In this document: one piece after another, positions 28,405 to 37,078 of the stretch
Layout of the letters: every line of letters starts with the position of its first letter
Position numbering within the stretch: position 1 is the first letter of the stretch
Assembly: GCF_012277295.1 (NCBI RefSeq)
Contig: NZ_CP051156.1
Span: 868,001-932,000, forward strand
Direction: 5' to 3'
Source of the DNA: Wolbachia endosymbiont of Ctenocephalides felis wCfeT
Lineage (GTDB): Bacteria; Pseudomonadota; Alphaproteobacteria; Rickettsiales; Anaplasmataceae
Length of the DNA stretch: 64,000 bases
Position numbers and translations under genes: made by a program
Notes under the pieces: generated by a model
Seen by the model: the letters and a program-made list of their open reading frames with translations, nothing else
Databases searched by the model: none
What the model was told of the DNA's origin: nothing

Positions 28405-29073
28405 CTAAATTTTACAAGCAAGTTCTGGCTTAAAGGTGCATGCATAAACATCGTCTAAAAACTCTTTCTCCAAACAAACACTCTTGTGAAACACATTTAG
28501 CATTTTTAATTTTGCAGCTCCACCCAATTGTTCAGAAAAACGATCAAAAATTTCTATAACATACTTCACACAATGCGCGAACTCTTGACCGGAATAGGTT
28601 TCAATCCAAAGATGAAAGGAATTTAGAGAATTAGCATTTTTAGCTATATATAATCCAGCTTCATGATAAACCCAAACAGCAGGTAAGATTGCTGCTATAA
28701 TAACTTCAATAGGCTCATTTATTGATAAGTCAATCAAATATTTCACATAATTCGATGTTGCATTTGCAACATTACCAGTGACCTTTAACTCGAGTTCATC
28801 ACCAATGAATTTGTTTACAATTTCTTCACCGATAATTATGGAATCCAATGCAAATTTTGAAAATTGCTTGATGTTTTCTGCATTGTGAGATAGTGCTGCA
28901 ATCTTAGCAAATACGCGTGCCAGACCTTTTAAATATATGGAGTCCTGTTCTATATAATAGCCAAACTTTTCTTTTGGCAGTGTTCCCTTCATTAACTCCT
29001 GATTAAATGGATGTTCAATAAGTGCTTTGTAAATGCTTTCCGATTTTTTCCATGCCTCTTCTGACAACTTCAC
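28405..29073 (-). CDS. TenA/thiaminase II family protein 1 (no catalytic Cys)
   Basis: 222-residue all-helical TenA-like protein (KALIEHPFNQELMKGTLPKEKFGYYIEQD split around residues 15-45). TenA_C enzymes have a nucleophilic Cys in the LPCxWxY motif; here the motif reads LPAVWVY, so this is either a TenA_E-type enzyme or has changed function. TenA salvages the thiamine pyrimidine moiety. No other thi gene was seen in the window. Two more paralogues are at 62.8-64 kb. Confidence 0.9.
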   Translation of the reverse strand: MKLSEEAWKKSESIYKALIEHPFNQELMKGTLPKEKFGYYIEQDSIYLKGLARVFAKIAALSHNAENIKQFSKFALDSIIIGEEIVNKFIGDELELKVTGNVANATSNYVKYLIDLSINEPIEVIIAAILPAVWVYHEAGLYIAKNANSLNSFHLWIETYSGQEFAHCVKYVIEIFDRFSEQLGGAAKLKMLNVFHKSVCLEKEFLDDVYACTFKPELACKI

Positions 29074-29183
29074 TGGAATACCTCGCTACTAAACCTATTT
29101 CAGATATTACGTGATTTACATAAAAAAAGACAGAACTTTTTTACTTTTAAGCATATATTTTTAATATACTTAAAATAGTATAC

Positions 29184-30170
29184 TTATTCACCTGTACCGG
29201 TATCGTCAAAAGCCTCCTCCCATGTGCCTTGTGTTGCTGCACGGCTATATTCAGTAACTCTATTTTCAAAGAAGTTTGTATGCTCAACGCCATTTAGTAT
29301 CTCATCAAGCCATGGGAGAGGATTGTCATTTATATCATACATATTATCAAGACCAAGCTGCGTTAACCGTCTGTTTGCTATATAGCGTATGTAATTACGC
29401 ACCTCTTCTGCAGAAAGTCCTTCAACATCCCCTAAATCAAAAGCGAGCCTTATGAACTTATCTTCAAGCTCAACAATAGTGCGACATGCGGAGTATAGTT
29501 CCTCCTTAAATTCATCATTCCAAATTTCGCTATTTTCTTTTATAAATGTATTAAACAAAGTAATAATTGAGTTAGTATGCAAGGTCTCGTCACGTGCTGA
29601 CCAAGCGATTATCTGCCCCATACCCTTCATTTTTCCAAAACGCTGAAAGTTAAGTAAAATTGCAAATGATGCAAACAATTGCAGCCCTTCGGTAAATGCA
29701 CCAAACACCGCCAAGGTTTTAGCTACATGTTTTTTATCGTGTTTTTTGCTTTCTTCAAACTCTAGCATATATTCGTACTTCTTTCTCATAGCATCATATT
29801 TTAAGAACGCCTTATACTCATCTTCTGGCATACCAATTGTATCCAAAAGATAGGAATAAGCAGCAATATGTATGGTTTCCATGTTAGAAAAACTTGCAAG
29901 CATCATGCATATTTCTGTTGGCTTGAATATGTTTGAATAATGCCTCATATAGCAGTTATTTACTTCAATATCTGCCTGAGTAAAGAACCTAAAGATTTGA
30001 GTAAGTAAATTCTTCTCTACATCTGAAAGTTTGGTTTTCCAATCCTTTACGTCATCCGCAAGTGGAACTTCCTCAGGTATCCAATGTATCCTTTGCTGCT
30101 GCAACCATGCATCATATGCCCAAGGATAATTAAAAGGTTTATATATTGGATCTGCTTTTAATAATGACAT
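29184..30170 (-). CDS. nrdB: NrdB, class Ia ribonucleotide reductase beta subunit
   Basis: Houses the diiron-tyrosyl radical used by NrdA to make deoxyribonucleotides. 328 residues. Iron ligands are visible in the order Asp (TQADIEVNN), Glu/His (NMETIHIAAYS), Glu (FTEGLQLFASF) and Glu/His (WSARDETLHTNS); the C-terminal tail (GTWEEAFDDTGTGE) fits NrdA docking. Start ATG 30170 (MSLLKADPIYKPFNYPW) is standard. NrdA is not in the window. Confidence 0.95.
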   Translation of the reverse strand: MSLLKADPIYKPFNYPWAYDAWLQQQRIHWIPEEVPLADDVKDWKTKLSDVEKNLLTQIFRFFTQADIEVNNCYMRHYSNIFKPTEICMMLASFSNMETIHIAAYSYLLDTIGMPEDEYKAFLKYDAMRKKYEYMLEFEESKKHDKKHVAKTLAVFGAFTEGLQLFASFAILLNFQRFGKMKGMGQIIAWSARDETLHTNSIITLFNTFIKENSEIWNDEFKEELYSACRTIVELEDKFIRLAFDLGDVEGLSAEEVRNYIRYIANRRLTQLGLDNMYDINDNPLPWLDEILNGVEHTNFFENRVTEYSRAATQGTWEEAFDDTGTGE

Positions 30171-30295
30171 AGGATACCTGAATAATAAATGTTATACTAA
30201 GTTATATTGAGTTGTACTAAGAATGCAACTTTTAAAGATTTGACGATCAATAGCCCTATCAGTATATTATAGACTTAAGTAATTTATTAACAGAA

Positions 30296-30640
30296 ATGCG
30301 AATATTAATATCCTTTGTTTTATTATTCTTAGCTGGCTGCATGCACACGACTTATAATCACGGTGCTCCTGGCATGAGTGTTGAATTGTGGAGCAAAATA
30401 AAAGTGGGAGATGATAAAGAAACGATAGTTCATACTTTAGGATCACCAACATTAGTATCAAGATTTGATGATAATACTTGGTATTACATCTCATACAAAA
30501 TTAAACAAGCCAATTTCCTTGGAAAAAGAAAATATAGCAGTAAGTCCCTGCAAATTTCATTTGATAATGCAGGCAAGGTTGCAGATATAAAAGAAATTAA
30601 CGTTTCTGAGAGATCTTTAGTTTCTACTTTCACACATTAA
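30296..30640 (+). CDS. bamE: BamE/SmpA-type outer-membrane assembly lipoprotein
   Basis: 114 residues with a lipoprotein signal (MRILISFVLLFLAGC), lipidated Cys at about residue 15. The SmpA/OmlA fold follows (VGDDKETIVHTLGSPTLVSRFDDNTWYYIS). BamE stabilises the BAM complex inserting beta-barrels. It is divergent from nrdB with about 125 bp between starts and is followed by a strong hairpin. Confidence 0.9.
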   Translation: MRILISFVLLFLAGCMHTTYNHGAPGMSVELWSKIKVGDDKETIVHTLGSPTLVSRFDDNTWYYISYKIKQANFLGKRKYSSKSLQISFDNAGKVADIKEINVSERSLVSTFTH

Positions 30641-30643
30641 CCA

Positions 30644-30681
30644 CCAATGCCAGTGCCTGACTGGCATTGGGGTAAGTTTTT
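30644..30681 (+). terminator. Hairpin terminator after bamE
   Basis: CCAATGCCAG pairs perfectly with CTGGCATTGG (10-bp stem, 7-nt loop) 3 bp after the stop codon; a short T-run follows about 6 bp downstream. Confidence 0.6.
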
Positions 30682-30706
30682 CATGCAAGCGGTGCTGCTA
30701 TTTGTT

Positions 30707-31622
30707 GTATCCATTCAGCCGGGCGGTAAAATAAAAAGTAGACAAGGAATGCTAAAAAGGTAAACTAGAGTGGCTGTGAGGTAATATAGTTGATCTTTTA
30801 GAATTTTGCGAAAGTTTAAGCAGACTATAGAAAAGTTAGAAACAAAAATAGAAGAGCTTAAAGCAGAAAATAAAGCGCTAAGGATCGAAAACGCTGAGTT
30901 AAAAGAAAGGCTTGGCTTAAGTTCAAAAAATTCATCTATACCAAGCTCCAAAGAATTATATAAGATGAGGGAAAATAAGCCAAAAAGTGACAGGAAAGTA
31001 GGAGCACAGGTTGGACATAAAGGCAGTTACCGCCCTAAAATGGAGGCAGATGAGATGGTAAAAATAGAACTGCCCAATACGTGTGAGTGCGGAGGAGAAA
31101 TTGCGGTATCAAAAGATCCGTATACTCATCAAAAGGTCGATTTGCCGGAAATCAAGCCGTATGTAGTTGAATATTAACTAGAGCATGGACGTTGCAAAAG
31201 ATGTGGAAAAAGAAAAAGTAGCAAGCTACAAGAAGGAGTAACTGCGGACACATTTGGTCCAAGAGTTAAGTCAGTAATTGCAGCATTAAGTGGATTTTAC
31301 AAGAATTCGAAAAAAGAAGTGGCAAATATTATAAAGGACATTTTCAACCTGGATATCAGCGTCGGTAGTGTATCAAATAGTGAGGCTAGAGTGGCAGAAA
31401 AATGCCAAGAAGCATATGAGCAAATTGAGGAAGAGGTAAGCAAGAGCAAAATTTTACATATCGATGAAACTAGCCATTACAACAAAGGTAAACAGGGCTG
31501 GTGCTGGATGTTTGCGAGCAAAATAGGGAGTGTGATCAAATTGACAGAGTCAAGAGGGATGAAAGTCCTGGAAAATAGTAAATTTGGAAAGAATAACAAC
31601 CTAGTAGTGACCGACAGATATG
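30707..31622 (+). mobile_element. IS66-type element copy E, 3' third missing
   Basis: Begins with the standard left end at 30707 and is identical in layout to other copies for 916 bp, stopping inside the transposase at GACAGATATG where copy F begins in the opposite orientation. The remaining ~545 bp are absent on the far side of copy F. No flanking duplication is present, so this is not a simple insertion of F into E. Confidence 0.9.
30806..31622 (+). pseudogene. IS66 transposase remnant (copy E)
   Basis: The frame has a premature stop (CAA to TAA at 31175-31177, codon 124) and then loses its 3' end at 31622, before the catalytic Glu. The upstream ATG that precedes the transposase in other copies is ATA here. 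Non-functional. Confidence 0.92.
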
Positions 31623-33083
31623 GTATCCATTCAGGTGTATGGCTTAAGAAGCAATAGCCAGTAGGTTTTGAAAAGGATTTAACTTCTTTTGCCTCCAAGT
31701 CAAGTACAATGAAATTATCCTCTCAAGAAACATATTTCCCCGTTTCGATTGTGTAAAATATGAAACTTTTCGGTAAACAACGTAATGCCGAATCTGTCGC
31801 TCAGCATAGTTGTTTGTCAGTGGAATATTTTCTGGATCGTCCAAAAATTTCCACATCATCAGATCCGATTTCATGATATTTTTTGCTACTCGAGACGCTC
31901 CAATTGCCTCGGGTAAATTTGATATATTCTTTAAGTAATATCTCGTTCGCTTGCGTAATTTTCTTGCTCTTCTTATGAACCTTAATGTGTCTATTTCATC
32001 CTTTAACAGAGCTTTTTTCAATGCAAATAATTCAGTAGCAACATTCCTTAAATAATACCCCAAAACTTTCACTTCGCTATTCCAACTATGAGACAACCTT
32101 TCAAAATCTCTTGCTAAATGTGCCCAACAGACCTGCCTTTTCTTGCTGGAAAAGTAGTTGTAAGCTGCACATCTGTCGGTCACTACTAGGTTGTTATTCT
32201 TTCCAAATTTACTATTTTCCAGGACTTTCATCCCTCTTGACTCTGTCAATTTGATCACACTCCCTATTTTGCTCGCAAACATCCAGCACCAGCCCTGTTT
32301 ACCTTTGTTGTAATGGCTAGTTTCATCGATATGTAAAATTTTGCTCTTGCTTACCTCTTCCTCAATTTGCTCATATGCTTCTTGGCATTTTTCTGCCACT
32401 CTAGCCTCACTATTTGATACACTACCGACGCTGATATCCAGGTTGAAAATGTCCTTTATAATATTTGCCACTTCTTTTTTCGAATTCTTGTAAAATCCAC
32501 TTAATGCTGCAATTACTGACTTAACTCTTGGACCAAATGTGTCCGCAGTTACTCCTTCTTGTAGCTTGCTACTTTTTCTTTTTCCACATCTTTTGCAACG
32601 TCCATGCTCTAGTTGATATTCAACTACATACGGCTTGATTTCCGGCAAATCGACCTTTTGATGAGTATACGGATCTTTTGATACCGCAATTTCTCCTCCG
32701 CACTCACACGTATTGGGCAGTTCTATTTTTACCATCTCATCTGCCTCCATTTTAGGGCGGTAACTGCCTTTATGTCCAACCTGTGCTCCTACTTTCCTGT
32801 CACTTTTTGGCTTATTTTCCCTCATCTTATATAATTCTTTGGAGCTTGGTATAGATGAATTTTTTGAACTTAAGCCAAGCCTTTCTTTTAACTCAGCGTT
32901 TTCGATCCTTAGCGCTTTATTTTCTGCTTTAAGCTCTTCTATTTTTGTTTCTAACTTTTCTATAGTCTGCTTAAACTTTCGCAAAATTCTAAAAGATCAA
33001 CCATATTACCTCACAGCCACTCTAGTTTACCTTTTTAGCATTCCTTGTCTACTCTTTATTTTACCGCCCGGCTGAATGGATAC
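31623..33083 (-). mobile_element. IS66-type element copy F, inverted against copy E
   Basis: Full 1461 bp. The right end touches copy E directly and the left end lies exactly 0 bp from the stop codon of the argB-like gene (TGA at 33084-33086). The flanks ACAGATATG and TCAGCGAAG do not match. Confidence 0.92.
31644..32984 (-). CDS. IS66 family transposase (copy F)
   Basis: Complete 446-residue frame. One private change, Tyr to Cys directly after the second catalytic motif (VVTDRCAAYN instead of DRYAAYN). The acidic residues themselves are intact. Confidence 0.9.
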   Translation of the reverse strand: MRKFKQTIEKLETKIEELKAENKALRIENAELKERLGLSSKNSSIPSSKELYKMRENKPKSDRKVGAQVGHKGSYRPKMEADEMVKIELPNTCECGGEIAVSKDPYTHQKVDLPEIKPYVVEYQLEHGRCKRCGKRKSSKLQEGVTADTFGPRVKSVIAALSGFYKNSKKEVANIIKDIFNLDISVGSVSNSEARVAEKCQEAYEQIEEEVSKSKILHIDETSHYNKGKQGWCWMFASKIGSVIKLTESRGMKVLENSKFGKNNNLVVTDRCAAYNYFSSKKRQVCWAHLARDFERLSHSWNSEVKVLGYYLRNVATELFALKKALLKDEIDTLRFIRRARKLRKRTRYYLKNISNLPEAIGASRVAKNIMKSDLMMWKFLDDPENIPLTNNYAERQIRHYVVYRKVSYFTQSKRGNMFLERIISLYLTWRQKKLNPFQNLLAIAS

Positions 33084-34010
33084 TCAGCGAAGATCTCCTA
33101 CAATCGATATACTAGAGTTATCTTCAGTAAATAAATCAAGCATAATATTAGGTATTCTACTATCAACTATGTGAACAACTCCAGCACATTCTTCTATCAT
33201 TTTGGAATATGCTGTAAGCCTTTCAATGAATTTTTCCCCTCTAATTTTTCCATATTCAATGGATATATTTAAACTACTAACTGAAACTTTGTTACCAATA
33301 ATTTGATTCATTTCTTCGTTTGTATCGCTAAAGATTATCATTTTAGACGCAGAAACTGCAATTGCTATTATGCTTGCAACACTATCAGCATCAATATTAT
33401 ACGTCTCTCCGTTTTTTCCATACCCTATGGGTGCAATAACAGGTATGAAATCTGATTCCTCAACAAAAAATAATATATCAGGATTGATCTCAATTGGTTT
33501 GCCAAAGAATCCCATATCTAATATCTTTTCGATATTGTTTGCACTATTTTCTCTAAGAGTGGAAGTTATCCTCTCAGCCTTTATCAAATTGCCATCTTTT
33601 CCGCATAACCCAATAGCTGAACCACCTGCAGAGTTTATATGCTGGACAATTTTTTTATTTACTGAGCCACATAGCGCCATTTCAATGATTTTCATGGTAT
33701 CTTCATCTGCAAGTCTGATATCATTTACAAATTTACTACTCATGCCCAGTGTTTTTAATACTGAATCAATTTCATATTCTCCGTCATGAACTATGATTGG
33801 ATTTATACCAAGCTGTTTTAATAGAACAACATTGTATACAAAAGTGTTGAATAGGATCTCATCTGAAAGCATTATGCTATTACACTTAATAACAAAGGTT
33901 TCACCTACAAAATTGGGTATATTAGATAGCACTTCAAGCAATACCTCTGCCTTCTGCTCGAACGGTATGGTGCTACTCATTTTTTTACTTTGCAAATCTG
34001 AAAAACTCAT
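33084..34010 (-). CDS. Acetylglutamate kinase-like protein with degenerate glycine loops
   Basis: Amino-acid kinase fold aligned by eye to ArgB: VVLLKQLGINPIIVHDG, ADEDTMKIIEMALCG, VNKKIVQHINSAGGSAIGLCGKDG and a C-terminal VVHIVDSRIPNIMLDLF. The two ArgB glycine-rich motifs are changed: KxGGNAM-like is KCNSIML and VHGGGPQI-like is VHDGEYEI. Catalytic activity is therefore doubtful. No other arginine-synthesis gene is nearby. It overlaps the engB 3' end by 26 bp from ATG 34010; ATG 33977 would avoid overlap. The stop abuts IS66 copy F but the C-terminus looks complete. Confidence 0.75.
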   Translation of the reverse strand: MSFSDLQSKKMSSTIPFEQKAEVLLEVLSNIPNFVGETFVIKCNSIMLSDEILFNTFVYNVVLLKQLGINPIIVHDGEYEIDSVLKTLGMSSKFVNDIRLADEDTMKIIEMALCGSVNKKIVQHINSAGGSAIGLCGKDGNLIKAERITSTLRENSANNIEKILDMGFFGKPIEINPDILFFVEESDFIPVIAPIGYGKNGETYNIDADSVASIIAIAVSASKMIIFSDTNEEMNQIIGNKVSVSSLNISIEYGKIRGEKFIERLTAYSKMIEECAGVVHIVDSRIPNIMLDLFTEDNSSISIVGDLR

Positions 34011-34569
34011 CTCTTACCTTATATTTCACACGGGTGCTGATTTTATGAATTAATACATCTTCGTTATTAATCCATCTTTGAGTGTCTTCTAAAACAGTAT
34101 CCAAGCTTTTTTGACTGATTTTGTCTGTCTTTGTTAACACAATGTTAAAGTTAATATTATTACATTTTAACCAATAAATGAAGTCTTTGTCTATTTCTTT
34201 TAATCCTATCTTGCTGTCTATTAGCACGAACACTCTCCTTAAGTTGTTCCTTTTAACTAGATAATACTCTATTAAGCTTAAATATTTAATAATTTCCTCC
34301 TTACTTGCGCGAGAGTAGCCATATCCTGGTAAATCAACAAGTCTGAATTTATCATTATACATAGAGTAGAAGTTTATTTGCTTGGTGCATCCTGGCTTGG
34401 AGGAAACTCTGGCAGCTTTCTTGCTGTTAATTAACAAATTGATAAGACTTGATTTCCCAACATTTGACCTGCCAGCAAATGCTATCTCTGGAATTGATTC
34501 ATCAGGCAATGATTTTTTATCTGTTGCTCCGAATACGAAATTACAAGTTGAAGTTATTCGTCTTACCAT
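33985..34569 (-). CDS. engB: EngB/YsxC, ribosome-biogenesis GTPase
   Basis: 194-residue GTPase for large-subunit assembly. G1 GRSNVGKSSLINLL, G2 region SKPGCTKQINF, G3 DLPGYGY, G4 TKTDK. Family-specific DLPGYGYSRAS is exact. Start ATG 34569 with N-terminal strand CNFVFGATDKKSLP. Overlaps the argB-like gene downstream, suggesting one transcript. Confidence 0.95.
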   Translation of the reverse strand: MVRRITSTCNFVFGATDKKSLPDESIPEIAFAGRSNVGKSSLINLLINSKKAARVSSKPGCTKQINFYSMYNDKFRLVDLPGYGYSRASKEEIIKYLSLIEYYLVKRNNLRRVFVLIDSKIGLKEIDKDFIYWLKCNNINFNIVLTKTDKISQKSLDTVLEDTQRWINNEDVLIHKISTRVKYKVRDEFFRFAK

Positions 34570-34652
34570 TATATATAGAAATATTCAGGGTAGTAGGTAT
34601 AATATAGCGTTATTGCTTGATATAAGGAATTTTTTATTTCAGAATTGCTAAT

Positions 34653-35732
34653 ATGGACATAGAGAATAATTTACAAGATCTAAAGAAAAAATTCAATGAT
34701 ATAGAAAAAAAATTAGGGGACCCAACTCACCTTAGTCAAAAGGAATTTATCAGTTTTTCAAAGGAATACTCTGAGCTCAGGCCAATAATCAAGATAATTA
34801 ATGAATATGACACACTACTGGAGGAGATTACGGATTTAGAAGAAATAATGAAGGATGAAGGTAGTGATCACGACATAAAAGAGCTAGCAAAAGAAGAATT
34901 TTTTGAAAAACAGAAAGTGACATTACCGCAAATAAAGACGAAATTAAAGCTAGCGCTATTGCCCAGGGATGAGGATGATTCAAGAAACGCAATATTAGAA
35001 ATTAGAGCAGGGACGGGAGGGGAAGAAGCAGCATTGTTTGCAGCGATGTTGTTTCGCATGTACCAAAAATACGCAGAAATAAGGAATTGGAAGTTTGAGC
35101 CGATTAGCATTTCTAATACAGGTATAGGTGGATATAAGGAGGCATCTGCGCTTATCAATGGAACAGAAGTGTTTGCAAGGCTAAAATTTGAATCAGGAGT
35201 GCACAGAGTGCAGAGAGTGCCAGAAACGGAGTCCTCAGGTAGATTACATACTTCTGCAGCTACTGTTGCAATATTACCTGAGGTGGAAGAAGTTGATTTT
35301 AAAATAGAAGAAAAAGATTTGCGGATAGATGTTTATAGGTCCAGTGGCCCTGGTGGGCAGTCGGTTAATACAACCGATAGTGCGGTAAGAGTCACGCATT
35401 TGCCAACTGGAATAGTTGTAATACAGCAAGATGAAAAATCGCAGCATAAGAACAAAGCTAAGGCATTAAAAGTCTTAAGGGCAAGATTATATGAAATTGA
35501 GAGACAAAAAAAGGAAGCGGAAAGATCCACAATGCGGAAAAGCCAAATTGGCTCAGGAGATCGCTCCGAGCGCATTAGGACGTATAACTTTCCACAGTCA
35601 AGAATAACAGATCACAGAATTAATCTAACTTCGCATCGGTTAGAACAAATTATCAAAGAAGGTGAACTAGATGAATTTATTGAAGCACTAATTTCCCGAA
35701 ATGAGGCAGAGAGATTAGCTGGAGAGGGTTAA
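34653..35732 (+). CDS. prfA: PrfA, peptide chain release factor 1
   Basis: Terminates translation at UAA and UAG. 359 residues, normal length. N-terminal helical domain, a PxT-type anticodon mimic region ([17 protein letters not shown]) and the catalytic GGQ in [17 protein letters not shown], followed by [14 protein letters not shown] and the C-terminal [13 protein letters not shown]. Start ATG 34653 ([14 protein letters not shown]). Divergent from engB. Confidence 0.97.
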   Translation: MDIENNLQDLKKKFNDIEKKLGDPTHLSQKEFISFSKEYSELRPIIKIINEYDTLLEEITDLEEIMKDEGSDHDIKELAKEEFFEKQKVTLPQIKTKLKLALLPRDEDDSRNAILEIRAGTGGEEAALFAAMLFRMYQKYAEIRNWKFEPISISNTGIGGYKEASALINGTEVFARLKFESGVHRVQRVPETESSGRLHTSAATVAILPEVEEVDFKIEEKDLRIDVYRSSGPGGQSVNTTDSAVRVTHLPTGIVVIQQDEKSQHKNKAKALKVLRARLYEIERQKKEAERSTMRKSQIGSGDRSERIRTYNFPQSRITDHRINLTSHRLEQIIKEGELDEFIEALISRNEAERLAGEG

Positions 35733-35860
35733 TTAAATTTTGATTCATTTGGCTGAACTATAGCTCTCTCTAGTAAAAGATATATATTAAAAGTATTACA
35801 ATCTTAGTATAATTTTAATAATTAATTTCTATTATAATATGAATTTAAAATATTACGGAA

Positions 35861-36181
35861 ATGCCTTGGCTATACTTACTATTATCCAGCCTTATAGAGA
35901 TATTGTGGGCTATAGCACTAAGGTTTAGCGATGGTTTTACTAAAACTATGCCGCTAATTGTAACGTTAGTTAGTATGGTCTTGAGCATTTATTTTTTATC
36001 TCTTGCAGTAAAAGATCTTCCTATTGGAGTATGTTATGCAATTTCTTCTGGAATATGCACAGTTGGAGTGATTCTAATTGATGTTATTGCTCTTAAAAAG
36101 AAGATGAACTTGTATCAGACCATATGCATCGTACTGATAGTAGTAGGATCTGTAGGATTGGAATTCTTAACTAGAGCTTGA
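35861..36181 (+). CDS. Small multidrug resistance (SMR) transporter subunit 1
   Basis: 106 residues, four TM helices, with the essential membrane Glu in TM1 (LSSLIEILWAIALR) and the family motif PIGVCYAISSGICTVGV. SMR members (EmrE/SugE/Gdx) export cationic drugs or guanidinium as dimers. It is followed at once by a second SMR gene, the arrangement of obligate heterodimers such as EbrAB or YkkCD. Confidence 0.9.
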   Translation: MPWLYLLLSSLIEILWAIALRFSDGFTKTMPLIVTLVSMVLSIYFLSLAVKDLPIGVCYAISSGICTVGVILIDVIALKKKMNLYQTICIVLIVVGSVGLEFLTRA

Positions 36182-36183
36182 GC

Positions 36184-36513
36184 ATGGATTGGTTATATTT
36201 ATTATTATCAGCAGTAGTTGAAATATTTTGGGTTTTAACACTAAAAAGTAGTGCTGGGTTTACTGAGCTTATACCATCAATACTAAATATATTAACTATG
36301 ACCTTTAGCACATATTTACTCTCGCTAGCTACGCGCTCTATTCCCATTGGAGTATGCTACTCAATTTGGACTGGGGTAGGTGCTGTAGGAGCTTCGATAT
36401 TAGGAATTTATCTGTTTGATGAGCCATCTGGTACGTTTGAAATGATATGCTTTACTGTAATCATATTAGGAGTTATTGGGCTCAAAGTATTTGAGACTGC
36501 ACCTGATAAATAG
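36184..36513 (+). CDS. Small multidrug resistance (SMR) transporter subunit 2
   Basis: 109 residues from ATG 36184 (MDWLYLLLSAVVEIFWVL), 2 bp after the stop of subunit 1. TM1 Glu is present, the TM3 region reads PIGVCYSIWTGVGAVGASI with the Trp-Thr-Gly typical of SMR proteins. Spacing and tandem order suggest an antiparallel heterodimer with subunit 1. Confidence 0.9.
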   Translation: MDWLYLLLSAVVEIFWVLTLKSSAGFTELIPSILNILTMTFSTYLLSLATRSIPIGVCYSIWTGVGAVGASILGIYLFDEPSGTFEMICFTVIILGVIGLKVFETAPDK

Positions 36514-36584
36514 ATATTAGAACTTGCATAACCATTATAAAGACAGCAGCCATTCAGGTGTTATTTCTGTGTGAAATTCACAAC

Positions 36585-37078
36585 TGTACGAACATTGCGT
36601 TTTAGGCCAGTTACCAACAAAAGGGTGTCATACCAGTACTTGACATACATCTGTACGAACATCGTATTTTAGGCCAGTTACCAACAGAAGGGTGTCATCC
36701 TAGTGCTCGACACTAGGATCCAGCCTTTAAATTCCATTCAAAATAACTTTTATATTCATCATTTATGCCCAATTGAAATTCCTGGATTCTAGCGTCATGC
36801 GCCAGAATGACATCATTTTCTAGTGCATGAAGACCATATTACGTAAAAAAATTCAGTTATTTCCGTTTTGGAAATAACTGAATTTAAGGTATATTATGGA
36901 TCATAAAGAAAGGTGTCATTCTAGCGCGTGAAGCACAGAAGTATACAAACGTTGTGTTTTAGGTCAGTTACCAACAAAAGGATGTCATACCAGTACTTGA
37001 CATACATCTGTACGAACGTTGTGTTTTAGGCCAGTAGCTTCCACAAAACGGTGTCATCCTAGTGCTCGACACTGGGAT
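36585..37078. repeat. Dispersed intergenic repeat R1, two pairs of ~68-bp units
   Basis: Non-coding stretch after the SMR genes. Units share GTACGAAC, then TTTTAGG(C/T)CAGTTACCAAC and GGTGTCAT. They start near 36585, 36653, 36941 and 37012, as two pairs separated by the hairpin at 36851-36883 and a block with ATTCTAGCG-type inverted repeats. IS5 copy 2 follows at the end of the last unit. Related units lie at 51973-52100. Confidence 0.7.
36851..36883. repeat. Hairpin repeat, 14-bp stem
   Basis: ATTCAGTTATTTCC pairs with GGAAATAACTGAAT around GTTTT. Same stem as the hairpins at 19905 and 52432, with the loop reversed. Confidence 0.7.

Noticed and set aside
36585-37078. Possible CRISPR array
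   Set aside because: Units are ~68 bp with no short identical repeats and no regular unique spacers; no cas genes nearby.
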